Source: Epiperipatus broadwayi (taxonomy: Eukaryota; Onychophora; Udeonychophora; Euonychophora; Peripatidae). From it: a stretch of DNA of 64,000 nt. The stretch covers positions 887,501-951,500 of the forward strand of contig JAQFVV010000283.1 in NCBI GenBank assembly GCA_028023455.1, given 5' to 3'. Of this stretch, positions 35,720 to 48,890 are shown in pieces. A program made the position numbers and the translations under genes. How positions within the stretch are numbered: the stretch's first letter is position 1; each line of letters begins with the position of its first letter. A model generated the notes under the pieces. That model was not told the DNA's origin. It ran no database searches and saw only the letters and a list, made by a program, of their open reading frames with translations.

Positions 35720-35860
35720 CATTAATACAAAACTAGAAAAAGATGATGTGCAAGATGGATGGATGAAACGAAAACGTTTACTGGTGAGATATGGAGCAAC
35801 TAAATTACAGATTGTTGGATAAACTGGATTAAACATGAAGAGATCTTTATCCTCCTGTGG
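35720..35860 (+). pseudogene. Possible LINE 3' debris
   Basis: Plus strand near 35740-35800 resembles the KKRPHVRWMDE segment of the LINE at 27841 (KRRCARWMDE, then ETKTFTGE). Too short and divergent to be sure. The minus frame at 35714-35995 is its antisense shadow. Confidence 0.3.
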
Positions 35861-36689
35861 ATTAGTAATGCTTGAAAATGTTGCTGATGGTGTTACATCA
35901 CAGTTACCATTATTAATCGAATGTAGAGTGTCCATCCTCTCCAAGTGTTTATTATAATACTGTCGATGTATGCATTCTCTTTTTATCTTATCCATTTATT
36001 TTACACCACCCCCCCTCGAAGTTGTTAAAATCTTTTGAGATCTAGGTTCAATCTTCATTTGTAGTTATCTATTGTCATGTCCGAGAAAATGATTTATTTC
36101 AAATTGTGAAAAAAATTAAATTGAATTGCTACGAATTGTATGTTTGTTTATAAATATTAATTTCTCTAAACACTATTATTTAACAAGTTTTAAAAAACAA
36201 TTTATTTTATAAACAATTATTCATGTTTCTTGAGTAGAAATCTTATAGAAAGTAATGACACTTTCTCAGACAAAGATAAATATTGCATCCTATTTCACTT
36301 AGAATTTATTTTATTCTCTTCTTACTGCAAAATTTTTATGCTCATCTAGAAAATAATCAGTCATTTACAAGTACAAATCTGCTTTATATTTTGTATATAT
36401 TGTAATATCCAAGATATGCAGCAATAGTAAAGTTAGCAATCCTTAAAACTAGGGAATGACAACCAACTTGCATGAGAGTGCCACATATATAAACCAATAT
36501 ATATATATATATATTATCACAAACATTGCAAAATAAAAAATTGTTACCTAAGGTTCCCTGGATTCCTTCAATACCTGTATTTCATCATTTGACTACCACC
36601 TTTGATGTTATCAGCTCATTTTCTCTTACATCTCTCTAGATCTGGGAGGTACAACAGACACTAAATGAAAACTATAAAACTAAATACAT

Positions 36690-36868
36690 TGTATTATTAA
36701 AGAGATTGTAAAAACACCCAAAAAGAGATGAATGGATGAAATAAGAAAGGGTGCAGTAGTGATGTGGAGAAGAGAAGCTAAAGATCGGAGAAAATGGATT
36801 GAACTTGGAGAGACCTTCATCTTGCAGTGGATTGATAATGATTGATGATGATGATTATTATTATTATT
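36690..36868 (+). pseudogene. LINE 3' fragment with GAT/ATT tail
   Basis: Shares RDCK, the GAATGGATGAAATAAGAAAG segment, GTGATGTGGAGAAGAGAAGC and TTGAACTTGGAGAGACCTTC with the LINE family at 27841 and 20750. It ends in TTGATGATGATGATTATTATT, a short tandem tail of the kind found at 3' ends of some non-LTR families, instead of poly(A). Confidence 0.65.
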
Positions 36869-36869
36869 A

Positions 36870-38641
36870 AAGAATACCAATTTGCTAAGTTAGTGACTGC
36901 AATAAGATTTTATTAATATTGTGAAAAAGGAAAATATATATATATATACATATTTCACCTGTAGGAACAGTTCTAAATGATCCGTAGGATTCAGATATAA
37001 ATTATGATAATACACATTTGATAGGGTCAGACACAAGATAATCCACAATGATACTTTATGTATCACTATGACCCATATTACCTCATTTGTATTAGTATAT
37101 AAATTAAGTATAAGATCTTTAATTACTTCTTCAGAATAACTACGGGTATTGGCTTGGTTAAAGTTTAAATCCAATATATATCTAGCCATATCAATACTGG
37201 CTATGACCTTTTATCTTAATCATATGACTTCAACATCATTCATTTCCTAAATGATTCTACGAAGTGGATACTGGTACATATTACTCTCAGTATTATCCCC
37301 ATCTAAAACTACTGTTTATTTTACCATCATAGCTATGCTTTATAAAATCATTGTTAATTTTATACTCTGTGATACATTAAGAATATGAGACCTGGATATT
37401 AAATTGTTTATGCTATCTCATGCATTTCAATTATCTTTGATAATATGACTCTGCCAAAGAATACTTTTATGCATGAAATATTTAACCAAGCTATAAATTC
37501 TAACATATCACAGTATATATCCATTTAAACATTCAGACATAGAATACTTCAGGCAGAAGAGTGGAACTTCAAATATATACTAATAAAATATCATAAACAA
37601 TTCAATAATATTCTATGCAGTATAAACATCAATATATTGTAATGGTAATCACCCTTTTAACAAATACTGACAATGGTAATTGGTCAAACTAATAATAAAA
37701 TGACACTATTCACAAATTAAATTTAGGCTAGAGGAAGTATGAATATCTAATGGGTGACCACATACATAGTGGAGTGAATATACACTTTTTATTTTTAATT
37801 AACTATTTTATAATAGTCATGGATAACAATCAGACTAGACATATATAAAAAACAAGTTTTTATGCAGATTCAGCCATGTTCCATGTCTGTTATCCTCTCC
37901 ATGTTAAATAATATTAAAGGATAAAGTAACATAATATACTTAGAATTCAGATGTGAAATAAATGAGCAACAGAATTATTAATAAATAATTTTATTTTACA
38001 ATAAATAATAGTAATACAGTTTTAATTATTACAATTATTATTATTTTAAATTACTTTATAATTTATTTTATACACATGACTTTTATATATCTTAAAATAC
38101 ATATTAATAAAAATGCATAACATTTACCAAAAAGTCATGCATGTAAACTGCATAAACATTGCTCGATTTTATTTCAATTCTAATTTTTTTTTCTTTTAAT
38201 CTTAAAGAATTAAATTAATTATTTACATAACAAAAATAAATGCACATGCATTTACCAAAAAGCCATGCATATAAACTCAGTCATGAAGATTATAATATAT
38301 TTATACGCACAGAGTGAAGTGGTCAGATCTAAGTGCGATCCGAGCTTCATGAGATCTCACCTGTAGCCTAATTCAAACCCTGTCACTAACATTGAATATT
38401 TTCGAATGTAATGGAACTTTATGCTATTCAATACACACTAGTTTCGATTAAAACAGATTATTATTTAAACATTTATTAAAGCCAATTATTTTGTGTTTAA
38501 ACTTACTAATATTATTAATAACTTTATGATAAATTTATTCATGAAAACATATATATTGTAATTGCATGGATTGTACATATATATTTATGAATAATTAAAT
38601 ATATATATTCGTTGTAAAGCTTCATTACATAGGAATGTTTT
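36870..38641. other. AT-rich DNA, nothing assigned
   Basis: Short duplicated phrase ATTTACCAAAAAGTCATGCAT (38124, interrupted) and ATTTACCAAAAAGCCATGCA (38250). The 99-codon minus frame at 36890-37189 has no recognised motif. No gene is supported. Confidence 0.4.
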
Positions 38642-38751
38642 TTTTTTTTCATATGTCATAGCATCGGCCGGGACGTGAACCCACAACCGTCTGCAACCAA
38701 CTACTTGCTTGCAAGGCGGCCGCGATGACCTCTCGGCTAACAACGCTTGAC
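38642..38751 (-). mobile_element. tRNA-derived SINE, class II (Ser/Leu-like) head
   Basis: Minus strand: leader TTGTCAAGCGTTG, A box GTTAGCCGAGAGGTC (like the TGGCCGAGTGGT of Ser/Leu tRNAs), a long arm, B box GGGTTCACGTCCC, then tail TATGACATATG and an A-run. The insertion is flanked by a target-site duplication AATGTTTT (38634-38641 and 38752-38759). Only about 110 bases long, with no body beyond the tRNA part. The 87-codon frame here is incidental. Confidence 0.85.
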
Positions 38752-38759
38752 AATGTTTT

Positions 38760-40878
38760 AATTTTACTTTTACCATTTTGTTCAAATTTACGTGATTAAA
38801 AGCTACATTCTTTCGATAAGCTTTCAGATCACCCTTTCCCAAAGACAATGGGGAATTTTATTAATTAGTGAAAATGATAATTTAAAATGTAAGGATGGTT
38901 CTTAATTAAAATCTTTTATTCAGATTTAAAGTCTTATCGGAGGAATGGATCTGAACTCAATTAACGAAAATTTTAACTTATAATAATTTTAAAAGCTTTA
39001 GCCTGAAGGCATCAGTGTCTGAATGGGTGGGAAACTACAGGAAAGGTATAAATAGCCTGGAAAAGTTTCTAGAGGAGAGAAGCCATATTTTTTTTAGAAG
39101 AGTTGCTACCTGAAGCTATGTCACTTTTAATTATGAATTTTTATAGTCTTTTCAGCATGGTGCATGGCTAACTTCAGAGATATCATTGCTGGGCCCTGAA
39201 GTTCCCATAAACTCTTCAACATGTAGCTGCTAACTAGAAATTTCCATACCAATCATGAGATGCCAAAATATTAAGGAAACCAATCCACACATGCTATTTA
39301 TATGAGTTAAATGCATGCCTACAACATTGACTTCTAAACCCATCGGACTCTACCGTGTAAATTAATGAACAAACCATGGAAGGACTGGTAATATCTTTAT
39401 TTTCTGAACCACAACTTTCTGGCCTATTTATGAACTTTACCTTAAATCATATCTTGAATTAATTACTGTTGAAATTTTTCCTCATCTTATAATGTCTTAA
39501 AATTGTATAGTAATTCTCTATTCTTATCTCTAGCCTTAAAATTAATATTTTGTTAACTTTCTTTTTCTTACAATGGCGGTTCATTTTAGTGAACTTTATT
39601 TATATATTTACTTGAATGATTATTAACATCATTTATTTTGATAATATGCCAATAATACTTTCAACTCAATAATAAATTCTTTTGTTACACTTACCATCTT
39701 ATGAAAATAATATTGTATTAAATGTTATAGTTTAATTATTGCCCATTAGAACTAAATTAATACAGTTCTATTAATTATTGAGTTGAAGGATTTATTAAAT
39801 GTTTGCTATTTTGCCAATGGCTGGTAATTATTATTATTCAATTTATAACCTATGCTCCCAGCTATTTCATTTAAGTTCACAAATTCATTTGTTTGTATTG
39901 ATAATATTTATTAATGTTTTACTAAAGGTCTATAAGGGGAATAAAATAAATATATTCTAATTTGAATTTTGTATTCTACATTAATATTCAGGGAGGGCAT
40001 GATATTTAGGGTATGATTATTATAATTATATAATTCCATTTAGTCATTTTTTTCAGGATAAGTTTGATTTTAATCTGACATGATCAGGTCATTATGTGAA
40101 GCATTTCTTATATAATTTGGGTTTTATTAATTAAATACGATGATCATTAAATCATCAGTTTCCAAACATTGCTAACATGAACCATCTTCTGCTTCATAGG
40201 CTTGTCACATCGGCGATCTTATTGTTATTTTAAATATATAAGAAGAAATCACTTCCTTCCTCGCTCGTTATTATATTTGGAACACCAAAGGTTTATGGCT
40301 GTGTCCCGACCTGGCTTTCCATGTGTTCCACAGATTATTTATAGGGCAGAAAAGACTTGTAGAACACAAGCTGCACTTCTACTTCTTAAATCACCGACAA
40401 GCCATTATAATTCATATTTGTTTTTACTGCTCGTAAGTCGTTAGTACTGTTTATTTCTCATTTCCAATAAAGCCCCACTCTTATGCTTATAAATCGTAAT
40501 GAATTGATTTTATTAAAATCAAACAACTTTATATTCATCTATAATTTTAAATAAGTTCTTTGTTAAATATTGAAGTTATGCCCTAAATACTCATCATGCT
40601 TTTCATGAATTGATTTATGGGTGTGTGAAAATGAATCTCACATCTTTTTTTTATAAAATTAGAATCATAGTTTCTTTCCAAGTAAAATACCTTTATTCTC
40701 CTTTGTCTACTTGTTGGGGCATAGACATATATATTTCTCCCACACTTGTGTATTAATTATTGGCATATAAGCATGACTGCCATTATTTATTGTAATTCAT
40801 ACTCTAAAGACTAGAGGTAATATATCATGCTAATCATAAACATTTGAGCAAATATTTATTATTATTAAACATCTTATA
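38760..40878. other. AT-rich DNA, one short coding-like stretch
   Basis: At 39009-39116 (plus) an open stretch reads SVSEWVGNYRKGINSLEKFL and ends in TGA, without good splice sites. The 80-codon frame at 40202-40444 (plus) has no known motif. Nothing else is supported. Confidence 0.35.
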
Positions 40879-41983
40879 CACCTGGGTCTCATTTTACGCA
40901 ATAGATAGGTTCCTCAGAAAACACGCGCAAATGAAATTGAGCAAAAATAGATGTAACTTACATTGAAAAAAGGGGGGGGGGTGCAGTCTGTGATTTTTCA
41001 AAATTCATGTAAAAGCAAAGCCCAACATAAAATTACTTTAAAATTCGCGCAAAAAAAAAAATAAGGAAATAAAATATGACTAATAAAAAATTTCAAATTT
41101 GAAAAAAATTGATTTAAGACAAACTTTTTTTAACTATAATATTTAATTTTATTCAAAATAATATATTTTTATGCATAATTTACCGTACAGTAATTTACAT
41201 TTTTTTATACATGTTTTAATTATTATCACTATTTGCCGAAAAACACATTCGTTTGCAAACTGGTAAAAAATCAATTTTTCACAAGAAGAAATACAACTAG
41301 CACCAACTTCACACTCATGTTGTGTCAATGGTTTTCTGGTGACAAAGTAATTAGTAATTAATCTTTGAGATGATGATTTTATTAATTGTTTATGAAATTA
41401 ACAACTAAAAATTAAATTCTTATTTTTGTCTTTAATTTTCAATTCCATTTAAAAATCAAATTTCACATCACATTAATTTCAAGTCACCGTAATTTTTAAA
41501 TTGTTAATTACAATTAAAAATCAGATTTTAATTTTTAATTGTCAAATTTAATTGTGCCCACTGCTATTACTCACCTTTTAAAAATAAACTTGTGGACACT
41601 AAATGATTAATAATTGATTACATTCTTTTTTAAAAAGCAAAAACAGAATGTGATTTAAAATGCAAAATTAACACACACAATGTTTGAACAAATTTACATT
41701 ATAATCTTGTAAAATTTAATGTGTGTATACATAAAATGTGGAAATCATAATTTTAATTTTATTATTGCATAAAATCTTACTATTATAAAGCACTGAAAAT
41801 ATTGAAATTACTAAGATGAAAGTCAAATTCCAATAATATGCTATTACTTTCAATACAATGTAAGTGCGCGAAATTTATTATTTAAAGTAATAGCGCATTA
41901 TTGGAGTTCGACTTCCGGTGAAACATGAATCGTGTAACTTCAAAATCGTGTTAAATAAGTCCATGTAAAAAGAGACCCAGGTG
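40879..41983. mobile_element. pogo/Tigger-like non-autonomous DNA transposon (MITE), 1.1 kb
   Basis: Terminal inverted repeats CACCTGGGTCTCATTTTACG and CATGTAAAAAGAGACCCAGG-TG are bounded by TA on both sides (40877-40878, 41984-41985), the signature of Tc1/mariner-pogo insertion. Just inside the left end, GCAATAGATAGGTTCCTCAG-AAAAC resembles Tigger-family ends. No transposase frame is present. A rearranged partial relative lies at 53298-53642. Confidence 0.8.
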
Positions 41984-43161
41984 TATAACATATTTGGTTT
42001 TCACTTTCTTCATTAGTTATTAATTCTTCTAAATATTAATGCTCACTGTCTGTATTGGCAACCCAAACATACATATATGAATTGATCTAGAAATATCTGT
42101 AGCCATTTTGTTGTACATTAGCTAGAGTCAGATCAGGGGTCTCAGAAGTCATCATCCATTGAGCTAGTTCCTTGGTGCATAGTCATATGCTGTCAACATA
42201 TGTTATCCATTGATTTAATCTGAGCTTGTGTGTTGGGTTCAAATTCAGTTTGGTCTTGGATTTAATTCTTTGGTTTGACTGGGTTTGAAATCCGACTTTG
42301 CGTTTAGGTTGTTGGGGTATGGCATCTGTTGACTGGCACAATAGTTTGCCAGCCTTGGTATGGCCATAGGGAGTAAATAACAACTTGGGTATCATATTGA
42401 AAAGCATATAGCAAGAATTACTCATCCACTTAAATCATTAATACAGAAAGATATAATGACAGCCTAGTTAGAAAAACATTGATTGAAATCCACATTTATA
42501 ATGATTAGGCATAGACATACCTTCTTCACATGCATAACAATGACAGCATGCAATATACATGTGTAAGCCCATCACACATTATGGAGAATACTCTAATTAT
42601 AATTAAAAATTTTGAAATAGTTGAATTAAATAACCCATCTAGGTGGGTCTCAATTCATAACATGAACTCAACTGCTCTTTTAATGTTATAGATTTGCAAT
42701 TTTCACTATGTGTCTACTAAAGGTGATGTCACTGAATTTTCATGGCCAATATTTGCTACAGTTGCCTAAATGCAAAAAATAGAGGGTAATATTATATCGC
42801 AGCTAAATTGTTTTCGGTAAAACTTTTACTTTAAACTAAATTACTAGAATCTATTCCACAGTTGGCTTTTTTCATCCCACTGCTTACATTTTATTTTATT
42901 TTATTAATTGAATAATTCTTATCTCTAACTGTTTGAACCTTTACAGATAAATCACATAAAATGTTTAAACTACTTGATAAAATATAGACTGTGACCAGAA
43001 TGGCAGCAGGAGTGTGACATTTACCTTCATAAGTTATTCATTATGATCTGACAAAAAATAATAAGACTGCTAGGATTAGTTCAACTTGGAAAGTATAATC
43101 AATCATAAAGTCTCCCCAATATTCGATAATATGCATAAAAAAATACACTCATACAATACAC
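41984..43161. other. AT-rich DNA, nothing assigned
   Basis: A less AT-rich patch at 42120-42430 has an 80-codon minus frame without a recognisable domain. The eight bases CAATACAC at 43154-43161 are the left target-site duplication of the hAT element. Confidence 0.4.
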
Positions 43162-45746
43162 CAGGGGTAGTCAACCTTTTTATACCCACCACCCACTTTT
43201 GTATGTCTGTTAGTAGTAAAATTTTCTAAACACCCACCGGTTCCACAATAATGGTGATTTATAAAGTAGGGAGTTATCTTTACTTTATAAAATTTATAAA
43301 GCAGAGTTACAGCAATCTAAAGCATATAATAATAATTACTTACCAAATACTTTATGTTGGACTTTCACTAAGTTTGGCAGAATAAATCTTTATAAAACAA
43401 CTTACTGTAGTTAAATCTATCTTTTTATTTATACTTTGTACACATAGAAGTGTGAAGTCTGATGACATTATATTTAATTAATTAAATTATTAACGAGATC
43501 CCTGAGGCTGATACTGTGAAACTAAATACTGGATATCTGGTTCAATTTTTGTAAGGAACAAACAAAAGTCTCCTCTTTCAGAAATATTCAGGCTATTTCT
43601 TTCTTTGGTCATAATATGATTAACAGCACTAAAGCCTGATTCCATAAAATATGAGGTAGGGAAAGGTATTAATAAACTGAATATCACTTTCCACATATTT
43701 GGATATAAGACAGACATTTTTTTTTATTTTGCCATAGGTTTTGATATCTATCACTATCGAATTTATGTTTACTTCCGTCATCCTATCTAATTTCTAACCG
43801 TTTTTCTTGGCATGTTGTAGCAGCCTCTTCAATATTTGTGGTAAAAGGATTTTTCATCAAGTCATACACCTTCAATTTCAAAATATCTTCAAATTGTTTT
43901 TTCATGTCCAATTTTTCATTGAGGTGGCTACTGAATCTGTCAATATTTTCTGAAGTTACATCATCTTTTATAGATGACAATTCAGGAAACTGATGCAATT
44001 CTCTCTTCAATAGATTATAAGGAAGTAGTTCAAGTTTGTCAATAAATAATGACACAATACTTTGGCAACCTATAAGAGTTTTATTAGCGCCATGAAGCTG
44101 CAAATTGACATCATTAAATCTCTTGAAAATATCTGCCAAATAAAAGGCATCATTCTTTACTATTTTTAACTGTTGACCCAGATTGGTCTTATAATTACTT
44201 TCAAAAAATTGTATGAGACTATCATATAATGCTACAAAACAAGCCAATGATGTGCCCTTTGACAGCCAATGAACTTCTGTGTGCAAAAGTAATATATTAA
44301 AATCTTCATTATTGTTCTGGCAAAGCTGTTGAAACATTCTATCAATTTTTGCATTGGATTTGATCTTGTTTATGGCTTGAATTATTATAGTTAATGATGA
44401 ATGGAGACTTGTAATTAAATGTTTTCCTACAAGATGTTGTCTGTGCACCACACAATGAATACATAAAACATTTGGCACTTCTTCATTCAAATAAACTACA
44501 AATCCATGATAGTGACCTACCATTGATGGTGCTCCATCAGTAGCACATGCAATAATATTATTCAAAGGAATATTATTTTTTGTAAAGTATGATTTCACAG
44601 TATTAAATATAGATAATCCTTTTGTATCTGTAATGAGATTTATTGTGAATAGCATTTTTCTCATAATGTATTGTTTTCATCAAAATAATGTACATATGCC
44701 ATCAATAAAGCATTATTATATTCAATGGTAGACTTGTCCAATTGCATGGAAAATAAAGAGTTTTGGAGAATACTTATAAGTTTTTTTCAACATTAACTGC
44801 CATTTCTTCAATTTGTCACTTTACTGTGCTATCGCTTAGGGGTGACGTTTTTAAAATTTCAGGTATATCTTGATGCATTACTGTTGAGATAAATTCTTTT
44901 ATAGAGGGTATTATTAGTTTCTCCAATATTATAGCTTTTACCACTTTTTGCAATTAATTGTGAAATGCAATAAGAGGCAATTAATCCATCTTCATTTGCT
45001 GCATGTTGTTTCTTAAATGATGCAACAATTGTTGAACGATTTTGAAATTTTTTATATATTTCCTGAAAATATTCAATGGGCTTGTCCTTATCATTTGGAT
45101 GCTTTGTAGCAAGATGTTCTCACAATCGACTTGGCTTCATTGCCTCATTGGATTATGTTTTATGATACAATAAACACATTGGGTGTTGTTTATTTACAAC
45201 AGATTCTATGAAACCCATCTTTAGATACTCTGGTAAATAGCCATGAGAGTATTTCTTTTTTTGAGACATGGGCTCACAATATTTCATAATATTTTGTTTG
45301 AAGCTGTAGGCACATGCCCACTCTCACAGATCTAACTGAATACTGACCAATGTGACTGCAAACAAAATAGCCTGCACCATAAATAAATCATCTGCACATG
45401 CTTCTCATGCATCAGGGATTGGATTTGGGGGAGGGGAGAGATGCATGAGCTATTCTGGGACAAGCCTTTTTGTTAGCAGTCACACTAGAGCTCCATTTAG
45501 TTTTACTTAAACTAAACTTATGTGTGGGAGATACAAATAGCATATTTTCAGAATATTAAATTGTCACAGGGAATTTTATGAAAACCTAATGAAAAGGTTT
45601 TTAAATAATGCTATGAAATTTTTTTAAAAAGTCAATTAAATTTTAAAAAAAAGAAAGTGCTTCAGTATTGGACAAAACCCCTACCACCCACCATGAAGGC
45701 TGGAATGTCCACTAGTGGATGGTAAAGATAAAATTGACTACCACTG
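43162..45746. mobile_element. Complete hAT-family DNA transposon, 2585 bp
   Basis: Left end CAGGGGTAGTCAACC and right end TTGACTACCACTG form imperfect terminal inverted repeats of about 13 bases. Both ends are flanked by the 8 bp duplication CAATACAC (43154-43161 and 45747-45754), diagnostic of hAT insertion. Intact duplications on both sides suggest a single, not very old event. The interior encodes a broken BED-type transposase on the minus strand. Confidence 0.95.
43490..45300 (-). pseudogene. hAT transposase with BED zinc finger (ZBED5/SCAND3-like), inactivated
   Basis: Minus strand, read 5' to 3' from about 45300. An N-terminal MSQKKKYSHGYLPEYLKMGF leads into a BED zinc finger in which the second cysteine is Tyr (CLLY) but a histidine pair EHLATKH remains; stops interrupt it. 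A frame-shifted linker reads FQNRSTIVASFKKQHAANED. The main 293-codon frame (43783-44664) holds the catalytic core: LITDTKGLSIF, CATDGAPSMVGHYHG (second catalytic aspartate region), VLCIHCVVHRQHL and HWLSKG. The dimerisation domain lies in a separate 75-codon frame (43490-43717): FPTSYFMESGFSAVNHIMTK then NSLNISERGDFCLFL. Homologues are normally one 550-650 residue protein. At least four disabling changes are visible, so this copy cannot move itself. Confidence 0.9.
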
Positions 45747-45754
45747 CAATACAC

Positions 45755-46900
45755 AGTAATTATTAAAGAAATTTTTCTAATACTAGTAAGGAATAAAAAA
45801 AAAATTGAATATACATAAGAAATATACCAATCATAATTTTCTTATTAAGACCTTAATATGTAAAAGAAAGTTATTCAAGAGTTTATAAAAAAAGAATAAA
45901 TGTAAGTTATATCGATATTTTACCATGTCAGTAGTTTATGATTGCAGTTCAAATGATCAATCATTTATATACAGGTAAGAACTGGTGTTTGAACATAGCT
46001 ATGTTTAGTAGTATATAGTGAATAGCTTCAGTAGAAATTATTCTAGTACCACAGGATTTTTTCAGTAAATTTATTTTGGCTGGTGGATATTTTCTCTCTT
46101 TATGTTTACAGAGAATTTTATTCACTTCTTCTGAAACAATATTTTTAATCAATTTATTTGACAGTATTAATTTTTATAATGGTGCATTTCACTTCTATTC
46201 ACAAAATTTTAGTTACTTGGTGAGATTTGATATCAATACAATTTTTAGACGATATGGCAGAACATATACTTTCTTCTGGGATCTTTGGAACACATTATGG
46301 CAAATCAGTTGCATGTTACTTTTAAATTGATAGATGTTTTATGGCAATAAATAAATGGATGGCTTTTTAGTAGTAAATGGATTACTAGATCTTCATGCTG
46401 AAACAATTTCACTTTTGGAAAAACAATTGATTGGAGTGGATCTATTATTCTAGTTGACTAACTCTCTGCATTATCATTTCTATGGGTTTTCCAGAAGAGG
46501 TTTCCATGGTCACTAATTTGAAAAATCACAAAACAGATTATACAAGGTTTCTATATGAAATTTAAATAAAAGATCTTCAAACGATTTTCTAATAAGTTAA
46601 TTTTACCTAAATGTTTCTTATTTGATTAAACACTCTCTTACCATCTAAAGAATTCATTCTTTTGGACACTCATTATTTACTTACAACTTCAATAACTTCA
46701 TTTGAGTAGTTTTGTGCATGCTTATACCTTTAATGGATTTTGCTTATGTAAAACAAAAGAATACCTTTTTCCAAACAAAACTAAAAACATTTTATTCCGA
46801 ATCAAAATAAAAGATAATTTTCTCTTTTACTAAAACTGTTTCAAATTGGCACCCTACCATTCTTTTAATGTACATTTTAGCAAAATTAACTAAGAAGAAA
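45755..46900. other. AT-rich DNA, nothing assigned
   Basis: Antisense frame pair at 45961-46330 shows no motif. No gene or repeat boundary is supported. Confidence 0.4.
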
Positions 46901-46903
46901 ATT

Positions 46904-47010
46904 GTTAGCCGAGAGGTCAGCGCAACCGCCTTGCAAGCAAGCAGTTGTTTGCAGACGGTTGTTGTAGGTTCGCCTCCCGGCCGATGCAATGACATATGGA
47001 AAAAAAAAAC
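46904..47010 (+). mobile_element. tRNA-derived SINE, class II head, second copy
   Basis: Plus strand: TTGTTAGCCGAGAGGTCAGC (A box), CAACCG pairing with CGGTTG around the long arm, TAGGTTCGCCTCCC (B box), then GCAATGACATATGG and an A-run. It is the same family as 38642-38751, but most of the TTGTCAAGCG leader is missing. AGAAAATT occurs on both sides (46896-46903 and 47023-47030) and may be the target-site duplication if the tail includes 47010-47022. Confidence 0.8.
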
Positions 47011-47679
47011 TAATTTAATTTTAGAAAATTTGTTCTTTTAACACATCCAATTTTAATTATTACTTTTTTTAACCATTTCTTTATATTTATTTTAATATAA
47101 AGTAAACAAAACTGATGTGCACTTGATTAAATATTTGAATGTATTCTATACAGTTAGATTTATGGCTGCACATACACACAGATTGTTTTAGTTAAATATT
47201 ACTTAAAAATAAAGCAAATATATGCACACACATATATTTAGCTTCAATATGTGTGTGTGGTAAACAATGATGAAAAACAATATAATCAACATTTTTTCTA
47301 TCATTTTTGAAAAATTATAACTAGTATATATATATATCATCATTAAAATCAGTCAATACTTAGACAATCTTAAGGTACGTGAGTACTAAACCTGCAACAT
47401 AGCGGGATAGGGGAGATAGGACCTTTTCACATCCACAATCAATGTGTGATGTCACAATGATGCCAATCTTAATATCAATAACAAACAATAATCTCAATTT
47501 GTTGTCAAAGCAATCTCCTTTTAATCATTACCTCACTGCAGGATAAACGAATCTCCAAGTTTAATCCAATTTTTTTTATTTATACCCTTTCTTCTCTGCA
47601 TCACACCCAAAAAATGTTTTATTTTATCCATTCTCCTCACATGCAGATTCTGTCTAGATCTTTTATAATCCTTTGAAAT

Positions 47680-48040
47680 GCAGTCTTTTAAGATTTTGTC
47701 CAAAATCTATTACTACCTTTTCTAACAATATTTTCAATCCAGTTCTGTTACAATCTCTTAAATTTTTCAATGATGAATTACTAGTTTTTCACTCACTTAT
47801 TTTGTTTTTGATACCTTCTTGTTACTCCCAACATACATCTTTCCATACTTCATTGAGTGACCAAGCATTAGATTCATATGCAAGAACAAATAAAACATAT
47901 CTATTTAAAAATCTACTTTTTCCTTTTAATATTATTTTACTAAAAGTTCTCTTAACTAAATTTAATCCTATAGAAAATTTTGACTTTTATGCTTTCATTT
48001 ATATATATTTATATAGGATACATTTTATTAAAAACTCAAA
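47680..48040 (-). pseudogene. LINE ORF2 C-terminal fragment
   Basis: Antisense of the LINE family at 27841. On the minus strand, ILKGKSRFLNRYVLFVLAYE matches KGNMPICLKRKVF...VLTYG, SLNEVWKDVCWE matches SMERCMLG, and further on KRLHFKGL follows. The long plus-strand frame at 47673-48086 is its shadow. Strongly diverged. Confidence 0.55.
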
Positions 48041-48890
48041 CAAAAGAGCTACTGTAGGTTTAATAAAAAAACTGTTTTTGTCTTAGGAATTGTTAATTAG
48101 TAATAATTGATAATTTCTTGGTAACACCAAAGGTTAAAAGTTATTGCTATTTACATGGATATTATCTCCTCATTTCTATTTTTTATAATAATAACAATCC
48201 ATGGAAATATTTAATTCAATATATATAAAACCATATATATATATATTAGTATTCAGATTTGTAATAAATTTATTCAACTTTGATGCAAATCTTGAATTAT
48301 CATCCTCTGTATAAACTTTCATATCTGTCACTATAGATGCATTTTACTAGAAACCCTAAAGTTTTTTAGGTGAGCTAAAGAGTTGAAATTGCTTATCCAC
48401 ACAGGAATGTTATGGTGACATTCTATTTAAGTATCTTTATTGTAACAAATTTGATTTTACAGATTGATTACTTTAGCAATTAATCACAAACATTTACTGT
48501 ATTTATCCCATTAATTCTTCACTATCTTCATATTTTCTAATAAATGAAGATAATATATATCCACATTATAACATCAGTGAAATAGAAATGTGACTTTATA
48601 ATAAATATATGTTGCAGGTATGGAGAAATGGACCATGAAACAGAAAGATTTGATTGATTATAAATATTTATAATATACTTGCCATTGATTATATATATTT
48701 TTTACATTGTTATATTTTTGTTCCATTGGGTAATGTGAATATTTTTTTATTTATTAGAAAATATAAATACTGAAGAATTGATGAGTTAAATACTATGTAT
48801 ACATACGACTGGTTGTTAAAACAATCATAAACAAAATCAAATTGGTTATAATAAATATATGTAAATAAAAGTCTGATCGGTAATTCAGAT
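48041..48890. other. AT-rich DNA, nothing assigned
   Basis: No gene, RNA or repeat boundary is supported. Confidence 0.4.

Noticed and set aside
38642-38751. Functional tRNA gene
   Set aside because: The A-run tail, target-site duplication, long irregular arm and matching copies elsewhere show it is a SINE, not a tRNA gene.
42183-42425. 80-codon minus frame with basic C-terminus
   Set aside because: No recognisable motif; composition alone is not enough.
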